From: Desulfobulbus sp. | Lineage (GTDB): Bacteria > Desulfobacterota > Desulfobulbia > Desulfobulbales > Desulfobulbaceae | Reading direction: 5' to 3' | Length of the DNA stretch: 7,675 nucleotides | Assembly: GCA_030600525.1 (NCBI GenBank) | Contig: JAUVLX010000165.1 | Span: forward strand, 1-7,675 | Part shown: piece by piece, positions 1-5,605 of the stretch | Position numbering within the stretch: position 1 is the stretch's first letter | Layout of the letters: each line of letters begins with the position of its first letter | Notes under the pieces: model-generated | Told to the model about the DNA's origin: nothing | The model's input: only the letters and a program-made list of their open reading frames with translations | The model's database searches: none | Translations under genes and position numbers: made by a program

Positions 1-99
1 CCAAAGTGTGGTGAAAGGATAGTCCATCAACTGGGAGCAACCTGCTATACCCGGAAATGCCCTAAGTGTGGGAGCACTATGATCAGGGAACTGACCTGA
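1..99 (+). CDS. 3' end of a small zinc-ribbon-like protein (partial)
   Basis: Frame 1 is open from the first base and stops at TGA 97-99, giving the last 32 residues of a protein that starts outside the window. The fragment has a PKCG at its very start, a lone Cys near residue 15 and a CPKCG knuckle at residues 20-24. This is a Cys-rich arrangement typical of a zinc ribbon or another small metal-binding tail. It ends 22 bp before the ATG of the next gene on the same strand, so it is probably the preceding member of the same operon. Without its N-terminus I cannot assign a family. Small Cys-rich proteins often accompany NifX/MinD-type clusters in anaerobes, which fits but does not prove a link. 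Confidence 0.6.
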   Translation, partial: PKCGERIVHQLGATCYTRKCPKCGSTMIRELT

Positions 100-121
100 C
101 TATCGAAAGGAAGGAGTGACT

Positions 122-580
122 ATGAAACTATGTGTGAGTGCAACCGGAAAGGAAATGACAGCAAAGGTCGATGGGACATTTGGTAGAGCCCGTTACCTGC
201 TTATCGTTGATACAGATACTTTGGAGATGGAGGCTTTGGACAACACTGCAGCAAATGCCAGCCAGGGGGCTGGTATTGCTGCAGCCCAGCTCATTGCCAA
301 TAAAGGAGTTGATGCTCTCTTGACCGGCCAGGTTGGACCTAAGGCCTACACAGCATTAGAAAGCGCCAATATTGCAATTTACGAGGGTGCTTCAACCGAC
401 GACACGGTACAGGAAGCCGTGAATAAATTTAAGCAGGGTCAAGTCAAGGAAAGTACGGATGCCGGGGGTGACGCAGTATGCGGTCCCGGAATGGGAATGG
501 GCAGAGGTGGTGGCCGATGCAGGGGCCGTGGGATGGGCCAGGGCTTGGGACCGGGGCAAGGTAGAAGGAGAAGAAGTTGA
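122..580 (+). CDS. NifX/NifB-type dinitrogenase iron-molybdenum cofactor family protein with Gly/Arg-rich tail
   Basis: Residues 1-110 match the small RNase H-like fold family (COG1433, PF02579) that includes NifX, NafY, the NifB C-terminus and archaeal MTH1175. Visible family features are the F-G-R-A segment near residue 20, a strand with LLIVD, the Gly/Ala-rich GAGIAAAQL stretch (50-57), the ALLTGQVGPKA loop (66-75) and the NIAIYEG strand (83-89). Characterised relatives bind Fe-S or Fe-Mo cofactor precursors. The client here is unknown, and no nif structural genes are visible. Residues 120-152 form an unusual tail rich in Gly, Met and Arg with two Cys, ending in a run of Arg. I choose ATG 122 because AAGGAG (111-116) sits 5 nt upstream; the in-frame GTG at 116 would overlap that site. 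The stop overlaps the next gene's start (TTGA). Confidence 0.88.
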   Translation: MKLCVSATGKEMTAKVDGTFGRARYLLIVDTDTLEMEALDNTAANASQGAGIAAAQLIANKGVDALLTGQVGPKAYTALESANIAIYEGASTDDTVQEAVNKFKQGQVKESTDAGGDAVCGPGMGMGRGGGRCRGRGMGQGLGPGQGRRRRS

Positions 581-1509
581 TTAAACAGTTGAGGCCGGAA
601 GTCATCCAGAGCTTTCACCGTAAGGCGTTTTCTACACCGGTCATCGGTGTTACCGGCGGTAAAGGCGGGGTGGGAAAAACTACGGTAGCTGTCAATATAG
701 CCGCCTCCCTGGCTGATATGGGAATGCGGGTCGCATTAGTTGACGCTGATGTAGATGCCCCTAATGCAGCCATTCTGCTTAGTCTCCAACAGGAACAGCC
801 CCTTGATGTGACAATCACCATGCCGCTCTTCGATGTTGAGAAGTGCAACGGTTGTGGAGAATGCATCAAGGCTTGCCGACTTAATAGCCTTTTCCTGCCA
901 AAAGGCGAAACAACAGTGCTCCTTTTGGGAGAATGTAATGGCTGTGAGGCATGTTTTCTGGTCTGCCCTGCCGAGGCGATCTCCCGAGGTCAAAGGATTG
1001 TCGGTCAGACCTATAAAACTGTAACTAAAAATCTTACAGTCTACACTGGTGAACTCAAGCCGGGTCTGGAAGAAAGTGCCCTGGTTGTTAACGACCTGAA
1101 AAAACGGGTATTTGACGAGGCTGATCAGTTCGATATCATCGTTGTCGATACATCGCCGGGAACGCACTGCAACGTGATCAATGCCTTGAAGGGCGCCGAT
1201 AGAGTGCTAGCCGTCACTGAACCGACCCCACTGGGACGCCATGATCTGGATCTCATCTTGTCCCTTCTGGATCAATTTGAAGTGAAGCGGAGCATACTGG
1301 TAAATCGCGCTGATTTGCCAGGAGGAAAAGGACTCATTAATAAAACAGCAAAAAAACATGAAACAACTGTGGCGGCTGAACTGGAGATGGATGATCAACT
1401 CCTTCAAAGTTACGTGGCAGGGATACCAATTGTTCGGATGTTTCCCATGTCAAGACCGGCAAAAATATTGAATAATCTTGCCCGAAATATTGCAGAGGTC
1501 AAGGCATGA
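577..1509 (+). CDS. MinD-superfamily P-loop ATPase with inserted 2[4Fe-4S] ferredoxin domain (first paralogue)
   Basis: This 310-residue protein belongs to the COG1149 type of MinD/ParA/Mrp-like ATPases. The deviant Walker A motif GGKGGVGKTT lies at residues 27-36, a switch-like segment VDADVDAPN at 55-63, and the DTSPG motif at 191-195. A ferredoxin domain is inserted after the first beta-alpha units, with two CxxCxxCxxxC groups: Cys 90/93/96/100 and 120/123/126/130, enough for two [4Fe-4S] clusters. Related proteins act in Fe-S or metal-cofactor handling as soluble ATPases, but this subgroup has no well-defined substrate. The start is TTG 577, with AGAAGGAG 6 nt upstream, overlapping the previous stop by 4 bp. 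The end overlaps the next ATG by 4 bp, so the genes are probably translationally coupled. About 20 residues precede the first strand, an extension absent from its paralogue. Confidence 0.92.
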   Translation: MIKQLRPEVIQSFHRKAFSTPVIGVTGGKGGVGKTTVAVNIAASLADMGMRVALVDADVDAPNAAILLSLQQEQPLDVTITMPLFDVEKCNGCGECIKACRLNSLFLPKGETTVLLLGECNGCEACFLVCPAEAISRGQRIVGQTYKTVTKNLTVYTGELKPGLEESALVVNDLKKRVFDEADQFDIIVVDTSPGTHCNVINALKGADRVLAVTEPTPLGRHDLDLILSLLDQFEVKRSILVNRADLPGGKGLINKTAKKHETTVAAELEMDDQLLQSYVAGIPIVRMFPMSRPAKILNNLARNIAEVKA

Positions 1510-2381
1510 AAGAGATAGTCATTCTGAGCGGCAAGGGCGGTGTGGGAAAATCTTCTCTTGCCGCGGCAATCGGTACGATTCTGTCCGAAGAGTCACGAGT
1601 GATGCTGGCAGATACAGATGTTGATGCGCCTAACCTTCATCTTGTATTGAGTGCAGCGCTTGAATCAACTGAAGATATTACCGCCTCAGAAAAAGCGTTG
1701 ATTGATTACGATCTTTGCAGCCGTTGTATGATCTGTGTCGATATCTGCAGGTTTTCAGCAATCACCGGTGATGCGGAACCAGTCATTATCAATTATTCCT
1801 GTGAAGGGTGTGGTGCCTGTGCTATTAGCTGCCCGGTGGATGCCATTGAGATACAACCAGTTGTCAACGGCAGACTCAATCTGTTCGACTGCGATGGTCT
1901 GCAGGTCGTTGCCGGTGCACTCAACATCGGAGAGTCAAGTTCCGGTCGGTTGGTTGATGTAGTAAAAAAACGGGCCAGAAAAGAAGCCGAAGAGTACAAG
2001 GCAGACCTTCTCATTACCGACGGACCCCCGGGTATCGGCTGCCCTGTTATCGCCTCCATGAAAGCAGCAGATTATGTACTGCTGGTAACGGAGCCAACAC
2101 CATCCGCCCTTCATGATCTGCAGCGGATAATTGAGGTGGTAGGCCATTTCAAAACGCCGCTTGGGATTGTTATTAACCGGGCCGACATTCATCCCGAAAC
2201 AAACGTACTTATCAAGCAGTTCGCTTCAGAGAATGGCTTTGATCTCCTGGCCGAGATCCCCTATGACCTTTGCCTGCCCCGTGCTCTGGCTGAAGGAAAG
2301 CTTGCTATTACAACGTATCCTGACGCACCGTCATCACTGGTTATCAAGGAGTTGGCCTTCAGCGTATTGGAATTATGTTAA
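1506..2381 (+). CDS. MinD-superfamily P-loop ATPase with inserted 2[4Fe-4S] ferredoxin domain (second paralogue)
   Basis: This is a 291-residue paralogue of the gene just upstream with the same architecture. Walker A SGKGGVGKSS is at residues 8-17, ADTDVDAPN at 35-43, two ferredoxin Cys groups at 71/74/77/81 and 99/102/105/109, and DGPPG at 172-176. The start is ATG 1506 inside an ATGA overlap with the preceding stop, and a weak GAGG lies about 7 nt upstream. Tandem pairs of this kind are a recurring arrangement in anaerobes. The two may form a heterodimer, since MinD/Mrp ATPases dimerise on ATP, but that is inference. The ferredoxin inserts suggest ATP-dependent delivery or redox control of a metal centre, with the NifX-type neighbour as a possible carrier. 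The gene ends the operon: the next gene converges from the opposite strand. Confidence 0.92.
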   Translation: MKEIVILSGKGGVGKSSLAAAIGTILSEESRVMLADTDVDAPNLHLVLSAALESTEDITASEKALIDYDLCSRCMICVDICRFSAITGDAEPVIINYSCEGCGACAISCPVDAIEIQPVVNGRLNLFDCDGLQVVAGALNIGESSSGRLVDVVKKRARKEAEEYKADLLITDGPPGIGCPVIASMKAADYVLLVTEPTPSALHDLQRIIEVVGHFKTPLGIVINRADIHPETNVLIKQFASENGFDLLAEIPYDLCLPRALAEGKLAITTYPDAPSSLVIKELAFSVLELC

Positions 2382-2478
2382 ACTTTTTTGATTTCGGATA
2401 GAAAAAAAATTCAGCTAAAGCATACACAGAGTTTGATAGATTTATCGACGAACCATTTGATCTAGTTGTAATTATTTT

Positions 2479-3126
2479 TCAGGCTATCGTTTCGCAAGGG
2501 CGATATGCTTTAACTGTTACAAAGGCACCTTGACCATAACCGGCACGTATCGGTTCAATATCAATGGTTTCTTCTAGTGTCTTTGACAAGGTCTGTACCC
2601 AGACGGAATCTATAAAACCGGTATCGCTTAGTAATTGCGCTACTTCATTGGCAGAGTAGAATGTTGCCTCTTCGTAAAAAATATTCTCTGCCTGGTGTGC
2701 CTGATAATGTTGCCCAAGTTTGCTCGTACGGTCGATAAAACCTATCACAATTTGCCCACCCGGTTTCAGAATACGGTATGCTTCCGAAAGCATTGTAGTT
2801 GCGTCGTCAACAAAACAAATAGTGGTGACACTCAAGGTATAGTCGAAGCTTTGGTCTCTAAAGGGAAGAGCTTCTGCGACCGCACGCACTGTTGAGATGC
2901 CTCTATTCGTTGCATAGTTGAGTACTTCTTGAGCCGGATCGATTCCTATCTGTACACCCATTGGTGATGCAAAACGTCCGGTGCCAACACCAATAGACAA
3001 ACCAAGACCACGCCAGGGTGACAGTGCGCGAATCGCTAACAACTCAGACTGATAGGCTGCTATGTGGCGTTCAAACCAGGTATCATAACGGTGATGATAA
3101 ACTTCGAATGGTTCAGTCCTTGGCAT
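2479..3126 (-). CDS. class I SAM-dependent methyltransferase
   Basis: The 215-residue protein has the Rossmann-fold signature of the UbiE/Methyltransf_11 group. Motif I is SIGVGTGRFA at residues 44-53, the acidic residue after strand 2 is in GIDPA (61-65), the strand 4 region is ALPFRDQSFDYTLSV (86-100), and the post-motif LKPGG is at 120-124. The substrate cannot be read from the sequence. The first residue of motif I, usually Asp or Glu, is Ser here, a mild deviation. The ATG at 3126 has no convincing Shine-Dalgarno sequence. It is transcribed towards the Fe-S ATPase operon, with a 97-bp gap between the two stops. Similar small methyltransferases occur near MinD/NifX-type clusters in sulfate reducers, but the opposite orientation gives no operon evidence. 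Confidence 0.87.
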   Translation of the reverse strand: MPRTEPFEVYHHRYDTWFERHIAAYQSELLAIRALSPWRGLGLSIGVGTGRFASPMGVQIGIDPAQEVLNYATNRGISTVRAVAEALPFRDQSFDYTLSVTTICFVDDATTMLSEAYRILKPGGQIVIGFIDRTSKLGQHYQAHQAENIFYEEATFYSANEVAQLLSDTGFIDSVWVQTLSKTLEETIDIEPIRAGYGQGAFVTVKAYRPCETIA

Positions 3127-3150
3127 GGCTAAAAACCCGAGAGGAATTTT

Positions 3151-3204
3151 ATGATGAGCATTAACAAAATTTCTATTATGAATGTGCCGCTATGCTGCTG
3201 CTAG
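3151..3204 (+). CDS. possible 17-residue ORF ending in Cys-Cys-Cys
   Basis: A very short frame begins at ATG 3151, with GAGAGGA at 3139-3145 five nt upstream, and ends with three consecutive TGC codons before TAG. It lies between the divergent methyltransferase start and the DUF423 remnant. An imperfectly placed hairpin (3191-3197 with 3212-3218) overlaps its end. No + strand gene follows for more than 2 kb, so a leader-peptide role has no target. It may simply be chance. Confidence 0.15.
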   Translation: MMSINKISIMNVPLCCC

Positions 3205-3251
3205 TCAAAGACAGCATAACCTTGCATAAGTGCTGAGGTTCGAGCGTGAAG

Positions 3252-3385
3252 TTACCGTGCTGCTTTGGCGATCCAACGAGCTTGCTCCAAGCCTAGTGTT
3301 GTTTCACCACCATGAGTTCCATAGACTCCGGCAGCAACAGCCAGAGCGGCCAATAGTGACCCGAGGCTGAAAAAAGTCGTTGCAT
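3252..3385 (-). pseudogene. truncated, frameshifted DUF423 (YgdD/YwdK-like) membrane protein remnant
   Basis: On the - strand a start ATG (3385-3383) begins M-Q-R-L-F. One frame over, from the run of six T's at 3371-3376 (- strand sense), comes FSLGSLLAALAVAAG followed by VYGTHG. This is the characteristic N-terminus of the small DUF423 inner-membrane family. Adding a single T to the homopolymer would join both parts into M-Q-R-L-F-F-S-L-G. The frame then ends at TAA 3254-3252, just after WIAKAAR, where intact members continue with Tyr-Gln and three more membrane helices. I see no continuation beyond the stop. The gene is therefore about 45 codons instead of about 120 and is almost certainly non-functional. 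The family's function is not established. Confidence 0.62.
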
Positions 3386-3435
3386 ACTTTTCTTTCTTAA
3401 ATAATTTCTGGTTGTAATCAAATCACACCACATAA

Positions 3436-3464
3436 ACGGGAGCAACACACCCTATTGCTCCCGT
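3436..3464 (-). terminator. Rho-independent terminator-like hairpin downstream of the peroxiredoxin gene
   Basis: CGGGAGCAA (3437-3445) pairs perfectly with TTGCTCCCG (3455-3463) around a 9-nt loop, and an outer A-T pair extends the stem to 10 bp. On the - strand the stem is followed by a short TTTAT. It lies about 33 bp past the stop of the leftward peroxiredoxin gene, which fits a terminator for that transcript. The T-run is short. On the + strand it is followed by TAAAATTT, which makes it a weaker terminator in that direction. Confidence 0.7.
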
Positions 3465-3496
3465 AAAATTTGATATGAATAACTGAACGTACAGGA

Positions 3497-4216
3497 TCAG
3501 TCAAAGGCTTGCTCGGTTTTCCATACCTCCCAGACCTTACCCACCAGATCAATACCAGGCTTCAGGGTTGGTTTACCTGGACGCCAGCCTGAAGGTGTTG
3601 CTTCTGCTCCTCCAGTTTCACGGACAAGTTGGAAGGCCTGTACCTGACGGATGGTCTCGTTGATATTTCTTCCAACAGGTGGAGTCAGGACCTCGTAGCC
3701 CTGCAAAACTCCATCGGGATCAATGATGAAACGTCCACGGGTTTCCACACCGTTATTCTCATCGTAAACTCCGAATACCTTACCGACCTTGCCACCGGCA
3801 TCGGAGAGCATAGGGAAGGGAACACCCCCATCTACCATCTTTTTCAGTTCGTCATCATCCCACATCTTGTGGACAAACATTGAGTCAATGGACATAGACA
3901 AAACTTCAACACCTAGCTTCTGGATCTCAGGATACTTTTCGGCGACCGCCGAAATTTCAGTAGCTCAGACAAAAGTGAAGTCGCCGGGATAGAAGCAGAG
4001 TAATACCCATTTCCCCAGGTAGTCTGAAAGCTTGACGTTTATGAACTCTCCTTTCTGATATCCCGGCGCCGCAAAGTCAGGCACCTTCTGTCCCACCATT
4101 ATCATACTTTGTTCCTCCTTTTTGACAGTCTGTTGTTCCTGACTTGTTTCAGTCGGTTCCTCACCGACTGGTCCACCTGTAGGGCGGGCGCAACCGACAT
4201 TCGCTTTCTCTGCCAT
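3497..4216 (-). CDS. prxU: selenocysteine-containing peroxiredoxin (AhpC/Prx1-like), UGA read as Sec84
   Basis: Read with one UGA codon (3967-3965) as selenocysteine, this is a 239-residue thiol peroxidase that reduces H2O2 and organic peroxides in the cytoplasm. The active-site signature P77-x-x-x-T81-x-x-U84 appears as YPGDFTFV-U-ATEI. The UGA sits exactly on the peroxidatic cysteine, and the catalytic Arg is in TRGRF (about residue 160). The reading frame continues to GWRPG (210-214) and the C-terminus without other faults. The C-terminal resolving-Cys motif (normally VCP) reads ATP (206-208), so the usual 2-Cys mechanism is missing. Besides Sec84 only Cys9 and Cys74 remain. Residues 1-37 are an extension rich in Glu, Gln and Lys. 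ATG 4216 has AGGAGG four nt upstream; a second site serves an internal ATG at 4105. A conventional caller would split this gene into 3965-4216 and 3497-3901. Confidence 0.92.
3937..3967 (-). promoter_or_regulatory. bacterial SECIS-like hairpin following the UGA codon
   Basis: Reading the - strand, UGA is followed by 10 nt and then the perfect stem TTTCGGC / GCCGAAA (7 bp, 3954-3948 with 3943-3937) closing a GGTC tetraloop (3947-3944). The loop begins 17 nt after the UGA, in the window expected for bacterial SECIS elements recognised by SelB. GGUC also matches the core of the E. coli fdhF SECIS loop. I do not see the bulged U found in the fdhF stem. The hairpin lies inside the coding sequence, as required in bacteria. 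Confidence 0.82.
4105..4119 (-). promoter_or_regulatory. internal ribosome binding site and alternative start in the peroxiredoxin gene
   Basis: On the - strand AGGAGG (4119-4114) lies 8 nt before ATG 4105-4103 (Met38). Met38 is where a standard peroxiredoxin domain would begin (M-I-M-V-G-Q-K-V-P-D-F). Translation from here would give a 202-residue form without the N-terminal extension and without Cys9. Confidence 0.5.
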
Positions 4217-4271
4217 AACACCTCCTGTATAGTTGAGACTAAAATGGTGCGTATCAATTTTATTGTTTTGC

Positions 4272-4889
4272 TTACATTCTCAACTGTTTATCAAGATCTT
4301 TCATCTCAACAAGAGTCTCTTTCATCTTGGCAAGGCCATACCAAGTGGTGTAATCGGGCATCAAATGAAATGATGCCTGATATGTCTTCATCCTGAAGTC
4401 CATAAACATTTCATAGAGAAGTTCTTCAATGTGGCTGTCTACTTCATAGAAGGTCAGGAGATCAGGATATGGAAATGTGGCCTCATTTGTTGTGGACTCA
4501 AGAATTTTGTCCTGATAAAGCTTGGCCACCAGTTCAATGGCTTCTGCAAAGATATCATCAGAAGCTTTGATCATCTGGTCTGAATTTTCCAGACTCTTTG
4601 TAACATAGGTTTCGCTATGGCATTCTTTGCAAGTTGTTACCATTGCGTTTCGCTCAGCGTTAAACGATTCTTCCGTCAATCGTGCCATATCAGCGGCTTT
4701 AACCACGTCCAGTCTGCCGGTTGGCTGACCTTCTTTATCCAGAACGCCAAGAGCTTTCAGGATACTGACTCGATATCCCATCCATTCTGCATCTTTCTCA
4801 GGCAATCTGACAGCCAGAAACCCCCATGCTGTCATTACCTTGTGATTTCCTCCAGACATATGACAATCCTGGCAGGTCGGCCCTCTATG
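4272..4889 (-). pseudogene. 3' fragment of an HAO-like multiheme cytochrome c, cut by an insertion sequence
   Basis: About 206 C-terminal residues remain, with two c-type heme motifs: CQDCH near the start, followed by Met and later a His that could be a ligand, and CKECH about 80 residues on. The rest is helical. The segments AWGFLAVRLPEKD, RLDVVKAADMARLTEE and FHLMPDYTTWYG resemble the C-terminal half of hydroxylamine-oxidoreductase-like octaheme cytochromes, periplasmic enzymes of N-oxide redox chemistry. The signal peptide and the remaining heme motifs are absent because the left inverted repeat of the IS begins at 4890. The open frame continues into the IS to a GTG at 4904, but those residues are encoded by the repeat. 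A fragment without a signal peptide cannot be exported or receive heme. It ends 55 bp before the peroxiredoxin ATG, so the two may once have shared a transcript. HAO assignment is moderate; a multiheme cytochrome is firm. Confidence 0.78.
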
Positions 4890-4908
4890 TCTTACATTTC
4901 GCACCTTG
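4890..4908 (+). repeat. left terminal inverted repeat of the IS
   Basis: TCTTACATTTCGCACCTTG is an exact reverse complement of the repeat at 7330-7348. It interrupts the cytochrome c frame. A run of nine A's follows on the inner side. Confidence 0.9.
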
Positions 4909-4945
4909 CAAAAAAAAATCTGTCTTTAAAAAAAACGTCAAACAT

Positions 4946-5008
4946 TCAAGTTGTTGTCAAGCGAGAGATGATCTTCATTTGATTTAGAATGGCCTCTATT
5001 TCTGCCAT
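4946..5008 (-). CDS. possible 20-residue peptide inside the IS
   Basis: On the - strand AAGGAGG (5022-5016 region) lies 7 nt before ATG 5008. The frame codes for 20 residues (starting M-A-E-I-E-A-I-L, ending in three Thr) and stops at TGA 4948-4946. It begins 20 bp after the stop of the winged-helix gene on the same strand. The ribosome site is the best in this part of the element, so translation is plausible. The product has no recognisable similarity. It could be a remnant of a longer gene shortened when the element end formed. Confidence 0.35.
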   Translation of the reverse strand: MAEIEAILNQMKIISRLTTT

Positions 5009-5028
5009 AGTAAATCCTCCTTCGAAAT

Positions 5029-5364
5029 CTACTCAAGAAGTTCAAATGTTGCAGGGGAAACACGGCGAATAATTCCACCTTGTTTTGCTTTTTTGGCCAA
5101 AGCACTGGAAAGCGAATCTCGGTCAGTCACACGTCCATAATGGTCCATCAAAAGTTCAACGAGTTCATCAACATGTATAGGGCGTTGTTTTTCTGTAAGT
5201 AACTCTATACTAAGATGGACGAGTGACTTACGTTTCCTTCCCCGTTTTCGCACTACACTAACCTGAATCTCCTCTTTACCAAGTATTCGGCGTATGCTTG
5301 CCAGCTGTAGCTCGAGCATGGTCTCCATCGTCTCTAAAATGAGTTTACGCTGTTGATCTTTCAT
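5029..5364 (-). CDS. small winged-helix-like DNA-binding protein carried by the IS
   Basis: The 111-residue product has three parts: an amphipathic, Leu-rich N-terminal helix (about 1-30) that could form a coiled coil; a basic linker with R-K-R-G-R-K-R-K (39-46); and a C-terminal domain (47-111). That domain is predicted as a winged helix of the HARE-HTH type, judged from LLTEKQRPIHVDELVELL, DRDSLSSALAKKAKQG and the closing RRVSPATFELLE wing. No catalytic motif is seen. The ATG at 5364 has AAAGG 8 nt upstream. It lies inside the terminal repeats, is divergent from the transposase, and has its own promoter-like sequence (5410-5438). A role in regulating transposition or binding the element ends is inference. 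The fold assignment is by eye and moderate. Confidence 0.72.
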   Translation of the reverse strand: MKDQQRKLILETMETMLELQLASIRRILGKEEIQVSVVRKRGRKRKSLVHLSIELLTEKQRPIHVDELVELLMDHYGRVTDRDSLSSALAKKAKQGGIIRRVSPATFELLE

Positions 5365-5403
5365 TGTCTACCTTTTGCTTGACGTCAGTGTTGTAAACGT
5401 ATT

Positions 5404-5440
5404 ACTTGCAATATACCGACGTTTCTCGTAGAGTGCAAGT
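5404..5440 (-). promoter_or_regulatory. promoter of the IS passenger gene overlapped by an inverted repeat (possible operator)
   Basis: On the - strand TTGCAC (5438-5433) and TATATT (5415-5410) form sigma70-like -35 and -10 boxes with a 17-nt spacer, about 46 bp upstream of the winged-helix ATG. The inverted repeat ACTTGCA (5404-5410) / TGCAAGT (5434-5440) overlaps the -35 box and touches the -10 box. The 30-bp centre spacing places both halves on the same DNA face, about three turns apart. A GCAAGT half-site recurs at 5491-5496. Autoregulation is inferred. Confidence 0.5.
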
Positions 5441-5482
5441 CCTGTCTTCTGAAATAGCGCCCTGTGCAAAAAAAAGGATGCA

Positions 5483-5506
5483 ATTGCTCCGCAAGTGTAG
5501 AGCAAT
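5483..5506 (+). repeat. hairpin upstream of the transposase
   Basis: ATTGCTC (5483-5489) pairs with GAGCAAT (5500-5506) around a 10-nt loop, about 100 bp before the transposase start. It is preceded by eight or more A's, so it is not a terminator for + strand transcription. It may act in the leader of the transposase mRNA or be a second protein-binding site. It may also be chance. Confidence 0.3.
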
Positions 5507-5605
5507 AGAGCTTACAGGAAACCAACTTGACCGGCTTAACAAGCAGATATGAAGTTAAAAACGGTTATTTGAATTATGCGTAAAGGTGGAGAGGGAGAGT
5601 GTGTT

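Noticed and set aside
615..1407. Long open frames on the - strand and in alternate frames across the ATPase genes (also 1735-2391 and 6333-7107)
   Set aside because: They overlap clearly conserved genes, show no family motifs, and have no ribosome sites. They are shadow frames.
577..2381. NifH (nitrogenase iron protein) or chromosome-partition MinD
   Set aside because: Walker A is shared, but the inserted two-cluster ferredoxin domain and tandem arrangement identify the COG1149-type group. The NifH cluster-ligating Cys pattern is not present.
2382..2412. A/T-only hairpin (TTTTTT with AAAAAAA) as a bidirectional terminator
   Set aside because: The stem contains no G-C pairs and has a 12-nt loop, so it would be very unstable.
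2416..2512. 9-bp inverted repeat TAAAGCATA / TATGCTTTA as a terminator between the converging genes
   Set aside because: The arms are 79 bp apart, one lies in the methyltransferase coding end, and no T-run follows. Chance is the simpler explanation.
3497..4216. Two separate genes, or a nonsense-mutated peroxiredoxin pseudogene
   Set aside because: The single stop is a UGA at exactly the catalytic Cys position and is followed by a SECIS-like hairpin. The rest of the frame is intact and the second half has no ribosome binding site of its own.
4217..4271. Promoter directly upstream of the peroxiredoxin gene
   Set aside because: TTGATA is present, but no good -10 box lies at 16-18 nt; the best candidate (AACTAT/ACTATA) is poor. 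I do not list it.
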